NCBI GenBank assembly: GCA_012295275.1 | Contig: CM022679.1 | Coordinates: forward strand, 13,475,524 to 13,539,523 | DNA from: Chrysomallon squamiferum | Lineage: Eukaryota; Mollusca; Gastropoda; Neomphalida; Peltospiridae | Direction of reading: 5' to 3' | DNA length: 64,000 bases | Notes under the pieces: generated by a model | Databases searched by the model: none | Seen by the model: the letters and a program-made list of their open reading frames with translations, nothing else | What the model was told of the DNA's origin: nothing | In this document: positions 14,486 to 29,010 of the stretch, in pieces | Layout of the letters: each line of letters starts with the position of its first letter | Numbering within the stretch: position 1 is the stretch's first letter | Made by a program: the position numbers and the translations under genes

Positions 14486-16054
14486 TTTCTATTAATATTA
14501 TTACTGTGACTGCTATTACTATGATGTCGATGACAACTTATTCCTTTTACTGCTACTACCATTACTATTACAGCTATGACAGTCACTGCTATTTCTACTA
14601 TGATGGCTATGACTACTATTCCTATTGCTGCTAATATCATTATTACCACAACTACAATGAAGATGTCTACTATATTGTTATTCCTATTACTGCTACTATC
14701 ATCATTACAATTTCCTGTTATTCCTGCTTTTGTTATTAATGATATTACTACTATTACTAGTATTATAATCACTTTTACTACAACTATTGTTGTTGTTGTT
14801 TTGTTCTTTTACTTCATACTGCTATTACTACTATTGCTAATTCTACTGCAGCTACTACTGCTAATGTTACTACTAACACTATTACTGCTATTACTGCTAC
14901 TGCTAGTAATAATATGCTTTTTTTATTTTATTCAGAATGTCGCGATGGAGAATACTGTCGACCTTTGACCTACACAAAAACTCATGGTTGTTACAGTGCT
15001 CAGTGTCAGGAGAGCAACATCACTGGAGAAATAGCATTTGAGGTGACAGAGGCAGGTGTGTGTATAACAGTATTATCATACTACATACATACACACACAC
15101 CATTGGTCTCCCGAAGGGATGGAGGGAATCAGCATAACTGGTGCAAGTTAAACGAAGGGATGGTACAGAATATTTTTAGGGTACAAGAACTTTGAACAAA
15201 GTTCAAATTACTTGTATGTCAAAAATACTCCTATAAATAATTGCATCAAATGCATTAACAATTAACTAGTTTATTTCATTTGCAATTAAATAAAATCAAA
15301 ATGTCTGTTTAATTTATTATACAAAATGAAGTTCATTAAATAAATGTGTGGCAGATATTGCTGTTGTTACCAATGAATGGCAGACAAACTTGTTACAGCA
15401 TGTAGCAAGACCTCTACATACATACATACATACATACATAAAAACCCCACCATTTCTTTGAAACAACAACATTAGCTTACAGTTACATAATGTGTCAATA
15501 AAAATGAAAGGCACCTTTTGTGTTGATTCATTTTTTGTACTGACATTTAAAAGTCCAATATTTGCAACTGATTGTTACTTAATATTGCGTAACTGTGAAA
15601 CTTCAACAACAAGTAATCTTTTCGCCAAACATCTATATTTTCTCATCTTGACAGTGCAGTCAAAATAAAATAGATTGCTACCGACACCCATGAAATGTTC
15701 TTTTGAAAATTATTATTAGTTCTATGGTATGTTTATCATATTTAATACTAGGAGTTAGAGGGTTAAGTACTAAATGCTTTACTATGCTAAACATGGTGTA
15801 ACAAAAACAAATAATAATAATAACAATAAAAAAACACACAATAACAACAGCAATGATAACAAATAACAAAGCGGTTCAAACATTTATTATTATTAGCAAT
15901 AAAAAACTTGAACTACATAACAGTGGAAGAATTATCACAAACAAACTTCAAGGATTAAAATTATATTTAAAATGATAAAACAGTATGGATTTAACATTCA
16001 TTTTACACTAACATCCAACCATTTACATGTATTTTGTATTTTTATTTTTATTTA

Positions 16055-16097
<43 letters not shown>

Positions 16098-19000
16098 TAT
16101 TTATTTTATTTTATTTTGCTAATTTGGCAAATAAATGATCTAACAAAACTTATAATTATATCTAAACTCTTGTTACGACACTGAAGTGATCCAACTCGTT
16201 CTCATGATGTAACGTGAGTTATGTCTGGTCTAAACTGACTGTAGTGTGTCATTCATGTTATCTTCTTTGAGTATAATGGACATTTAAATACAATTCTAGG
16301 AAAAAAGTCACAATTTTTTAAATTAAAATTAAGAAATATATTAGAAATGAAAGATAAATGAAAAACAGGCTCTTTGATTTTAATGTTGGTGGTTTAGGCA
16401 GATGTTCCTCCCAAGAACCACAAAGAAATCCTGCCACACTCTTGCAGCTGGACATAGAGTTGATGAATCTGGCATAGAGGTGGGTTGGCAACCACATCCT
16501 GCTGGATGATGGTGCCCACTGTTGCCAGCTCACATAGAAACCATTCAGTAATTCACCAGGTTGTGGATGGTAGTAGCCCACAAGGTTGAAGAACATATTG
16601 TTCCAACCTTCACACAAATTAATAAATTAATACAATGAATATTGTTCATGGTGGTGCAGTGAATGTTCCACAGGATAGGAGCAAACAAAATAAGCCTATG
16701 AGTTATTTAATACCCAAGGATAGTTTGGCAGGGATTTAATCTGGTCTGTTTCTCTGGTATTTGATGATATCATTGTACAGAATTAATTTGGATCCAAAGA
16801 AAATCTCTCTCCATGTTTGTGTAGAATTCATGTACACTCTTACAGTGAACCCTCGACATAATTATTACTGAAGCATACATTACATACTGATAAAATGAAT
16901 ATTAATATGTCCATAATATATTACACATATACCATAAACAAAACTAATATGTCTACAATAATTAAATATGTTAATACTAAGTTAATTCTACTGTTGTTCT
17001 ATCAGCTTGCAGTGATGGTTATGGACACTGTATTGAAGTAGGGAAAACCATCAAGAAAGGATGTATGGAACTGAAGTGTATCAGGGAAATTTCTAAATGT
17101 GCCCTTGTTCCATTTAAAGGAGGTGGGTATTTTTATTTATATAATTACCTCTCATTAAAAATAATAATAATAAAAAATCAAAACCTAGTTATCTGTACTT
17201 GTGAAGAAGAAACAGAAGAAAAAACAAGTATTTTTTTTTGGTATGGTTTGTTACACTATTTTAAAAGTGAAATTTGTGTATTCTCTATTATTTGTTTTCT
17301 AATTCTGCATAAATTAGTTACATTCATTATAAATGATTAATCTTATACTAAATAAGTCAGACATTTTATCTAGAACAACAGTAGTATATCAGTTGTATTA
17401 GAACATGTACATAATAATTTCATTTTCTATCGTATTTACAACAGTAGTATATTAATTGTGTTAGAACATGTACATAATAATGTGAGTGTCATAATGATGT
17501 GACCTTATTTTCGTTTTGTATTGTATTTACCTTTGTTTATATATTTTACCATTGGTATTCGACATTGTTTACATATGTAATTTTGCATATTTGGTTCATT
17601 AACTAAATAAATGTACTGCACATACTCAGTATTCATGTACATTATAAAACAATCTTAAACAAGTAACTCAGACACATTATTTAGAATAACAGTCAAAATC
17701 ATACTTCTAAACTCCTTTAATATCATGCATTACATACTCTGTATCAAATGGTGATGTCATTCACATGACTAAGTTTCTTTATCTTTTGAATTTCATAAAT
17801 GCTATTCATCTTGCATGTCTTTTTCACAAAAATCTATTAGATTAAGTAAGCAGTCTGATATTTGACATTGTTTACACATGTAATTTTGCACTTTTTTTTC
17901 GTTAACTAAATAATTGTACTACACATTCAGTATTCATGTATTGGGTTGAGGAATAAGTCACTGCAATTCATAATTGAATCAAATCTTGTTCCATTTCATT
18001 CAAAAACTTGTTGATTATTGGAAAGAGGTGGTAAAAACAACGGAGAATATATTATTGATTAAATTACATCTTGTTATCAATTAAGCTTAAATTTTCTTCT
18101 ATGTAATGATTATATTTAATTTAACCACAGTGACTTAACTCCTGAACTCCTGGTGACATCATCTACCTGATTAAACTTCTTTATCTTTTGACTTTTACAA
18201 ATATTATTCATCTGGCATGATGGATTTTTTTACAATAATCTGACCTGTAAAATAATCTATTAAATTAAGAGTCTGATATAAAAACATGATATCGAAGCAA
18301 TCATAAAATAAAAAGAAAAGTAATTATAAAAGGATTTTTATTTTTATGTGGCTTCTTACACTATTAAAACCAAAAACTAAACTACAATAAGCACAACCTT
18401 AAATGATTAAAATAAAATTAAATTAAATTAAATTAAATTAAACAAACAAACAAACAAATAAATTAAAACACAAAAATATAAATAAATAAATAAATAAATA
18501 AATATAAAATAACATAAAATAAAATAAAATAAAATGAAATATATTAAAAAAAGGCAAAAAAAAAGAAAAATCAATTATTTATACACCATTGCAGCCATCA
18601 ACCCTTCTTTATCTTCAGCTGGATTCATTGTTTTCAGTTCATTTGGAAGACCAGATCCATTTGGATTACATTTGTTCTTACTATGTTTGATATTACCATC
18701 ATCAATAGTAATGGTCTTGTCAGCAGTCTTTCTGTTTCTGTTTCTGGAATTCTGTCCAACAGGATGATCTTCATCTGTTTCACTTATTTCCTGACTCAAC
18801 ACACTTCCAGAACTTCTTCTGTAGTGTTGTCTATTAGCATCAACATCCTCTCCTTCTTTTTCATCACTGCTGCAGTGGATGTTCCCGTTGGGAACTGCCT
18901 GACACAAAGGTGTTGTATCTGTGTCCCCAGCTCCATCTCCTGCCTCTGTCTGTGATTCAGCACACATGTTCTGCAACACCATCTTGTTCTCTAGAAAAAT

Positions 19001-22000
19001 TAAAACTTAATATACTCATATCTTTTATTAGTCACTTGTGTAACTCCATGAGAAAAAATAAATAAACAACCAAATAAATAAATAAAAAATAAAAAAAAAA
19101 ATGAAATAAACTTTGTTAAAAATATAAGAATATACTACTCAGAAATTATTGTTTCACTGTACAACTCAATCAAATTACATTTCATCTACAAATTTTACAT
19201 GGTGTTAATATCATTCTCATAATTTCTCAGAAATACATGTAATAGTGCAAGTCAGTAATTGTTATGAACTGAACAAAAATTAATATGATTACAGCAGTGA
19301 CAAACCAAGACACATTAAAGAAAATATTTTACACAAATTAATTTAATTTGTTCAAATTAACAGTCGTGATCTTCATTTGACCTTAATGTAGGCCTCTACT
19401 TTGTCAGTATGAACAAACGGTATAAACACTTTCAGTGTATCTCCAAATTAATAGGTTTATTCTGGGTTTTTTTTTAAATGACAATTAATCTTTGCTAATG
19501 ATAAAGTATGACAGTAAAGATATACTATCATGAAACTGGATGAATATTGTAATTTTCTCCCTTTATCTGCATCAGTGATGATGACATAATTTTGTTCGAT
19601 GAGGATTGATTTCTTATAAGTTGTCAGAAAAAGATTAGGCTTTATCCAAATTAGCATGGACTCATACTTTAAAGGTTCTTTGTATGAATAAGATCAATAT
19701 TTATTTAATAATTATTATTTCCTGCATTTAGGTATGTATCTGTACATGTGGGTATATATACATGTGCGAGTGAGTAAATGAATGGATGGGTCAGTGAGTG
19801 ATGCGTGCATGTGTGAGCAAGAAAAAAAAAAAATTAACATGCTAATAGGATCAAGCTATTTTTCAAAGATGCTTGTCACAGTCAAACAGTGACAGACTTT
19901 AGCAGATAATAAAGCAGCAACATTCATTAAATACATTTAAATACCAAAAGTGATTAATGGGAAATCATATAGTAGATTCAGACATTTGGGAAATCATACA
20001 AATAGACTCAAATACTTTTTATAATTCACTCAAAATATATGTAAGCAGATAGCTGTCCAATTATACATGTATTTACAAAGGAAGGAAGTGTTGGAGTTTG
20101 TATGTTACTTCTGGAGCAAGAGCATCATATTATATCCATTCTTTATTATTAACAAGAACTGGTTTGAAGAAACAAATAAAATACTGAAAGAATACAGAGT
20201 GCATTTTGATCATTGATTGGCACATGACAACAAATATATATACTTTGACAGAACTGAAAATTAATCTGAATTGAAACATATGCAGTGTTGTGTGTTTTCA
20301 GACTTTGATAACTGGGGATATACATCTGTGAACTCACTTTCTTTGTTCATTAGTGCTATTTGTTCTTCTTTCTTCTCAACATCAACTTCATCTTTGTTTT
20401 TATACTGTTTTCTCCTTTCTAGGCAAATGTACACTATAGCTAAAGCTAATAATATTGCACATGCTGCCAACAAACATGCTGTGATAATCAAAGGTATTTT
20501 GTAAAGGTCTTCAGTACACTGTGGACGATCTGAAATAAAACCAAAGTAACTTTGTAACATCACCTTTAGAAACAATCATAAATTTAGCCATTTTTATCAA
20601 GCAACTAAACTTCTTCATAATACATTCACTTTCATACATAATCCACATATACACATGCAAATACATATATTCACACACATACACACACACACACATTTAT
20701 TACTTTATGGCTGTAACAAATAATAAATCTACCTTTGATTGTCTGATTAACAAGAAAGTCTGAAACAAAAACAAAAAACAAAAATAAACTGGAGAAATAA
20801 GCTCAGAGAAAAGTTATTACTGTGTATAAAATGTGATCAAAAACACAAAAGTTATAAGTAACTTTGTGAAATTTATTTATTTATTTATCTGTTCATTTAT
20901 TTAAATTTTATTTATTTATTTATTATTTATTTTAAAATTTTTATTTATTTATTTATGTCAGATAACAAGATACATAATAAAAATGATACAGTACTGTTAT
21001 AAAATATAATATCATCTAGCCTAGATAGGCTAGACACATTTTAAAACACACAAATAGCAAAAATAGTTCTTATTAGAAACCTTTATGACTTATAATACAC
21101 ATCTACCTACCTATACAATAATGAATACACTGTTGAGGAAAGTTCACATTTGTTGAGTTGAAGGAATGACAGATATCTTTGCAGTAATAGCACCTGTTGT
21201 CTTTAGGTACGCAATACTGTTCTATCTTATTACATATATCATGGCCACATCTAAACGTTTTTCCACTTGTCATCTTGTCTACGTCTGAAAATAAAACTAT
21301 ACCGTATACTGTTATTATTTCTCCAAATTCCAATTGAAGAGTAAATTTGATAATGCGAAAATTATTATATATACATTACATATGTTTTATTTACATTTCT
21401 GCCCTTTGGCCTTAATTAATACTTTTATTCAGCAGTTTTTTTTGTTTTTTTTTTTTCAACGTTTTTTTTTAATTTAGTGTTGTCACACAAACTTTAGCTG
21501 TCAGTACATCATGTATGCATGGGAAAAATGGCGGCATTATAATATTTTGAAACTATTATTTTATTACTATACTTTGCTATGAACGACGGTATGCCAATCA
21601 AAATAGTAATATAAGTATAAATAATGCTATGACACCATTTATCAGACTACAGGTCTGCTTTAATAGTTAATATTTTTGTGGTTACAAGTATGTAATTATA
21701 CAAAATAAGTGACCAATTTATTTATTTAATATATTCAGTACAATTTATATTTGTAAAACATACTTTTTACATATTTATTTATTTATTATTGTTATTATCA
21801 TTTTTTTCTTTCTATTTTACTTTCTCTTTTAAATGAACCAGCGATATCCATATTCTGGCTAAAAGTACTATCAACCTGTATACCATCATTTAACTGACAT
21901 ACTAATGTCATTTACAAACAAGTGGTTTCTAAACTGAGTTACCTGTTAACTTTTCAGATTTGCTTTGTCAGAAATACTTTTTTCTTCTACGTACAGATCA

Positions 22001-25000
22001 GCGTGTTCAATATTATAATACTAACAGCCTTCTCACTTGTCTATTACGTAGGTGATATAAATAGCTCGGAATTTCCCAGCTGAAAATAGCATACACTAGA
22101 CCAGAAGTATTAACCCTAAAATTTACCAAAGCATAAAAGTTTTGTACAAATAACACATAAAAAATACAGTAAAATAATAATCTAAGAAAAATACTTTTTA
22201 TTTATTTATTATTGTTATTAACATTTTTTCCTTTCTATTTTTCTTTCTCTTTTAAATGAACCAGTGATATCCATACACATCATACTCTGCATACTCAACC
22301 TGCATACTATCATTTAACTGACATACTAATGTCATTTACAAACAAGTGGTTTCTAAACTGAGTTACCTGTTAACTTTTCAGATTTGCTTTGTCAGAAATA
22401 CTTTTTAATACATAGAGATCAAAGTTTCAATATTATAATACTAACAGCCTGTTCATTTTTTAATCTTTAAAAAATATAAATATGTTTGACCCAGAAAAAA
22501 ATAGATCATACAATTGAGGATCAAGAGTAAATATTTTTGTTTTAACCAAAAAATTAACGTTTTGTACAAATAAATATAAAATACAAAAAATAATAATCTA
22601 AGAAAAAATATACAGACAAAAATAAATTAAACAAATTTCATACAGTTTATGTAAAGAAAACAGTAAAACAGAAAAGTGTATGCTACCTTCGGTGAAGTTT
22701 GTTAGTTAGGATGGTTAAACTGAAAATAAAGAGTTGTAAAATTTATGTCACATTATTGGCGATGGAAAGTAGGTTGAGGAGGGATTGCTGTGATCATTTA
22801 GTTGAACTCAGAATAACTTAAGAATACATAGAGGCAAATTTCAAGTGGGAAAATTCAGTATGCTCAGTTTTTTAATCTTTTTAAAAAAATATCATGTTTG
22901 ACCCAGAAAAATGGATCTGTGAAAATTGAGGATCAAGATGTAAATGTTTTTGTTTCAGCTAATTAATCTGGTAGTCTGCAATAAATACAAGTATTACAAA
23001 TTTATTATTTACGGGTTTTTTCTGAATTATATATGCATTGATGTCACAGTTTCAGTGTTGAATGGGAACAATTCCAAAAAAAAAATATCACTTACTTGGA
23101 TGTGTACTTATTTGCTGTTCTGTAATTATTCAGACAATCAGTTAAACTGAAAATAAAGACGGAGCATAGAACATTCTTGTCACATTATTGGCGATATAAA
23201 TAGTTTTGGAATTTCTGTAATTATTTGCTTTAGTGTTCACCTAAGACTCAGACAACAGAAAATACAGCTATTACAAATTTATTTATTTATGTTTTTTCAG
23301 TTTTAAATTATATATCTGTATACACACACATACACACATATGTAAAATGAAGCAAAATCACCTACTTGGATGTATACTCATTTGCTTTTCTCTAATTAAT
23401 TCCTGTGGTTTTCCCCATTATTATTTGGGGTTATCAAACAAACTGTAGCTGTCTGTCCATCATATATGCATTGATGTCACAGTTTCAGTGTTGAATGGGA
23501 ACAATTCCAGTGTTATAATATTTTGAAACGGTATTATTTTATTATTATTTTTTGCTATGAACGACGGTATGACAATCAATTCAATATTATAATATTAAAA
23601 TATAACAGACCATATTTTTGGGGTATGTTTTTTTAAAAATATTTTTGTAGTTTAAAGTATGTAATTATATTTTTATTTTAATATATTCATTTCTCTTGTT
23701 TGTCAAAATTAATATAAGTATAAAGAATGTTACAAGACCATATATCAGATTTCGGATATGTTTTAATAGTTAATATTTTTGTGGTTACAAGTATGTAATT
23801 ATACAAAATAAGTGACCAATTTATTTATTTAATATATTCAGTACAATTTATATTTGTAAAACATACTTTTTACATATTTATTTATTTATTATTGTTATTA
23901 TCATATTTTTCTTTCTATTTTACTTTCTCTTTTAAATGAACCAGTGATATCCATATTCTGGCTAAAAGTACTATCAACCTGTATACTATCATTTAACTGA
24001 CATACTAATGTCATTTACAAACAAGTGGTTTCTAAACTGAGTTACCTGTTAACTTTTCAGATTTGCTTTGTCAGAAATACTTTTTCTTGTATTTACAGAT
24101 CAATGTGTTCAATATTATAATACTAACAGCCTTCTCATTTGTTTATTGTGTAGGTGATATAAAATAGCTCAGAATTTCCCAGCTGAAAATAGCATACACC
24201 AGACCAGAAGTATTAACCCTAAAATTTACCAAAACATAAAAGTTTTGTACAAATAACACCCATAAAATACAGTAAAAATAATAATCTAAGAAAAATATAC
24301 AGACAAAAATAAATTAAACAAATTTCATACAGTTTATGTAAAGAAAACAGTACAACAGAAAAGTGTAGGCTACCTTCGGTGAAGTTTGTTAGTTAGGATG
24401 GTTATCAGGGTAGTTGTAAAATTTACTCTTACCTTGATGGAAAGTGGGTTGAGAGGGGATTGCTGTGATCATATAGTTGAACTCAGAATAACTTAATAAT
24501 ACATAGAGGCAAAGTTTCAAGTGGGAAATGTCAGTATGTTCAGTTTTTAATCTTTAAAAAAAATCATGTTTGACCCAGAAAAATGGATCTGTGAAATTGA
24601 GGATCAAGAGTAAATGTTTTTGTTTCAGCTAGAAAATCTGGTAGTCTGCAATAAATACAAGTATTACAAATTTATTATTTACGGGTTTTTTTTCTGAATT
24701 ATATATCTGCGTCTCGCACACACACACACACACACACATAATGAAAAAAAAAGCAAATCACTTACTTGGATGTGTACTTATTTGCTGTTCTGTAATTATT
24801 CAGACAATCAGTTAAACTGAAAATAATGACAGAGCATAGAACATTCATGTCACTTTATTGGCGATATAAATAGTTTTGGAATTTCTGTAATTATTTGCTT
24901 TAGTGTTAACCAAAGACTTGGACAACAGAAAATACAGCTATTACAAATTTATTATTTATGTTTTTCTTTTCTAAATTATATATCTGTATACACACACATA

Positions 25001-25366
25001 TGTAAAATGAAGCAAAATCACCTACTTGGATGTTTGCTTTTCTCTAATTAATTCCTGTGGTGTTCCCATTCAATCAGAAAATCAATTAAACTGAAAATAA
25101 TTACGCAGCAGACTATTTGTGTTGTGTAGTTGGCACTATAAATAGTTTTTGGGAATTTCCAAACTAATTATAACTTTTTATTTTTATATTTTTAATATTA
25201 TTATTATTTTCTTTTGATGTTAATTATTATTATTATTGCAATTATTTATTTATTTATATTACTTTTTAAATTGTGTGTGTGATCACAAATTACATAAAAT
25301 AAAGACATCACAAATCATTCAAGAAGCTTTTTTTTCTCTTTTTTTTTTTTTTTACCATTTCTCTAA

Positions 25367-25398
<32 letters not shown>

Positions 25399-27859
25399 AA
25401 AAAGCAACACTGCATTTTATACAGGACAACAATATCAGTTATAATGTAATCACACAACACTTACAAAAGTTTGTTAACTAGATAATTACTTTCCTCCTCT
25501 AATTTCTTTTCCAGATCAAAAACAGCTGTATAAGCACAGATTATTATATTTTATTTTATAAACATATTTTTTTTTTATTTTTATTCTTTTTATTATATAT
25601 ACATATTTTTTTTTATTTTTTTATTCATTTTATTATATATACATATTTTTATTTTATTTTTATTCATTTTATAATATATACATATTTTTATTTTATTTTT
25701 TAATTTAATCAATGTTATCTGTCCTGAAGCTGTATTTGCAGACATGACTAGCTTTTCTTTCTTTCTTTCTTCTTCTTTTTCTTTTTCTTCTTCTTATTAT
25801 TACTAATTTTTTTTATTTTTTTTTATTGTAACTTTTTGGAAATTTTTTTTAGATATTATTATTATTATTGCTATTATTTCAATATTTTATTTATTTATCT
25901 ATTTATTTATTTTATATTTTTATTTTGCTATGGTTTGTTACACTATTATAACAGTGAAATTTTTGTAATGTCTATTATTTGTTTTCTAATTCTGCATAAA
26001 TTAGTTATATTAATTACAAATTAATCTTATACCAAATAAGTCGGACATTTTATCTAGAACAACAGTAGTATATTAGTTGTGTTTAGAACATGTACATAAT
26101 AATGTGATCTTTTTTTCATTTTGTATTTTATTTACATTTGTTTATATATTTTACCATTGGTATTTGACATTGTTTACATATGTAATTTTGCATGTTTGGT
26201 TCATTAACTAAATAATTGTAATATACACACTCAGTATTCATGTACATTATAAAACAATCTTAAACAAATAACCCAGACACATTATTTAGAATAACAGTCA
26301 AAAATCATACTTCTAAACTCCTTTAATATTGTGCATTAAATACTCTGTATCAAATGGTGACATTCACATGACTAAGTTTCTTTATCTTTTGAATTTCGTA
26401 AATGTTATTCATCTGGCATGTTTTTTTCACAATAATCTATTAGATTAAGTAAGCAGTGTGATATAAAAAGATGATACCAAAGCAAATATATATTAAGGTA
26501 ATACAATCAAATGAAAAGTAGTTACAAAAAGAGATTCTTTTTTTATCTGGCATCTTACATTATTAAAGCCAAAACTAAACTACAATAAGCACAAGCTTAA
26601 ATGAATAAAAAAATAAATAAATAAAAATAAATAAATAAGTAAATAAATAAATTAAATAAATTGAAACGAAATGAAATAAATTTAAAAAAATAAATGATAA
26701 ATAATTAAATTATTTTTTTAATTTAATTTTTTTTTGTTTGTTCATTAACTTTTATGAATACACCTTTGCAGCCCTCAACCCTTCTTTATCTACGTCTGGA
26801 ATCACTGTTTTCAGTTCATTTGGAAGACCAGATCCATTTGGAATATGTTTGTTCTTATTATGTATGGTAATCACTATATCATCATCATCAACAGCAATGG
26901 TCTGGTCTACAGTGTTTCTGTTTCTGTTTCTGGAATTCTGTCCAGCAGGATGATCTTGATCTGTTTCATTTATTTCCTGACTCAACACATTTCCAGAACT
27001 TCTTCTGTAGAGATGTCTATTAGTATCGACATGCTCTCATTCTTTTTCATCACTGCTGCAGTGGATATTCCCGTTGGGAACTGCCTGACACAAAGTTGTT
27101 GTATCTGTGTCCCCAGCTTCATCTCCTGCCTCTGTCTGTGATTCAGCACACCCGTTCTGCAACACCATCTTGTTCCCTAGAAAAATTAAAACTGGATATA
27201 CTCACATCTTTTATTAGTCACTTGTGTAACTCCATGAGAAAAATAAATGAATAAATAAATAATAAGAAGAAAATGAAATAAACATTGTTAAAAATATAAA
27301 AATATACTACTCAGAAATTACTCAGAAATAATTGTACAACTCATACAAATCACATTTTAGATATCATTAATGTCATTGTCACAATTACTCTGAAATACAT
27401 AAGACAGAAATTGTTATGAACTGAACAAAAATTAAAATGGTATTAGCAGCGACACAATAAAACATCAAAGAAAATATTTTACAAAAATTAATTTTGTTTG
27501 TTCAAATTAACGGTAGTGATCTCAATTAGACCTTAATGTAGGGCTCTACTTTGACAGTATGAATAGTGTATCTCCTAATTTATAGGTTTTTTTTTTTTTT
27601 AATGACAACTAATCTTTTTTTTTTAAATGGAAACTAATGATAAAGTATGACAGTAAAGATGTACTATCATGAAACTGCACAAGTATTGTAATTTTCCGCC
27701 TTTAATTGACCATTTTGTTTGACGAGGACTGATTTGTCATAAGTTGTCAGAAAAAGATTTCCTGTATTCAAATTAGAATGGGCTCATACTTTAAAGGTTT
27801 TTTGTATGGATAAGACCAATATGATTCAATAATTATTATTTCCTGCATTTATGTAGGTA

Positions 27860-27909
<50 letters not shown>

Positions 27910-28967
27910 CATGTGCAAGTGAGTAAGTGAATAGATGGGAAATCTTACAATTAGACTCAAACATTAGGGAAATCATACAAATAGACTCAAATATTTTTTT
28001 TATAATTCACTCAAAATATATGTATGTAGGTAGCTATCCAGTTATATATGCATTTACAAAGGAAGGAAGTGTCAGAGATCATATATTACTTCTGGAGCAA
28101 GAGCAAGATATTATTTTCATTTATTATTTTATGGCTGTAACAAATAATGAGCCTTACATTTCTCTATCTGATTGACAAGAAATCCTGAAACAAAAACAAA
28201 AAAGAAAAATAATCTGGTGAAATAAGCACAGAGAAAAGTTGTTACTCTGTACAAATTGAGATCAAAAACAAAAAGGCTGTAACAGTAACTTTGAGAAGAT
28301 CTGTGTGTTTATTTATTTCATTTATTTATTTATTTATTTATTTATTTTATTTTATTTATTTATTATTTATTAATTAATTTATTTATTTATTATTTATTTT
28401 ATTTATTTATTTATTATTTATTTTAATTTTATTTATTTATTTATTTGTCAGATAACAAGACACATAATAAAAATGTGACAGTACTGTTATAAAATATAGT
28501 ATCATCTAGCCTAGAAAGACCTGCATTATAGAAACATTTTCAAACATACACATGGCAAAAACATTTGTTATTAGAAATCTTTATGGATAATAAAACACAT
28601 ACACACGCTCATTCATAAATATTCAAACACATACAACACACACAGATACCAACACATAAAGACAAACTAACAAATGAAGATACACACATTAATACACATG
28701 CATATACACATCTACCTACCTACACAGAAACAAGTACACTGTTTGGGGAAATCTAAATGTGTTGAGTTGCACCAATCATTGATATCTTTGCAGTAATAGC
28801 ACCTGTCATTTTCATGTCACAGTACTGTTCTATCTCATCACATATATCGTCGCCACATCTAAACATTTTCCAGTTGTCATCTTGTCTATGTCTGAAAATA
28901 AAACTATACTGTTATTATTTCTCTAAATTCCAATTAACAAGTATATTTGAAAATGCAAACATTATTA

Positions 28968-29010
<43 letters not shown>

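Larger units (their letters stand above)
14100..22500. repeat. Segmental duplication, copy A
   Basis: The interval carrying exons 10-12, receptor copy A and its promoter units is repeated downstream at about 47.5-58 kb (copy C). It is partly repeated at 25.8-29.4 kb (copy B) and 61.5-64 kb (copy D). Coding and intron sequence both match, so these are DNA-level duplications. Boundaries are approximate. Confidence 0.75.
21780..24700. repeat. Tandemly duplicated leader/promoter blocks
   Basis: Blocks of 200-450 bp recur. One, with the string ctaatgtcatttacaaacaa, occurs near 21901, 22327 and 24005. Another, with tcatgtttgacccagaaaa and ggtagtctgcaataaataca, occurs near 22890-22990 and 24565-24660. 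They alternate to form the promoter array of copy A. Confidence 0.8.
26752..28891 (-). pseudogene. Receptor copy B, inactivated
   Basis: The pieces are CRD 28720-28891, microexon 28158-28184 and tail 26752-27176, all on the minus strand. The CRD is 172 bp instead of 174 because of two single-base losses (after TGGAAAA and after CAGTACTGTG). The transmembrane exon is deleted between sequence matching 20140 and 20695. The tail has an in-frame stop where copy A encodes DEKEGED. No promoter unit precedes it. Four independent lesions make this a pseudogene. Confidence 0.8.

Noticed and set aside
14440-14968. Coding frames in the triplet-rich intron 10
   Set aside because: They are simple-sequence translations ending at the true acceptor of exon 11.
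25836-26024. Open frame near the start of copy B
   Set aside because: It matches intron sequence downstream of exon 12 in copy A and is not a conserved protein.
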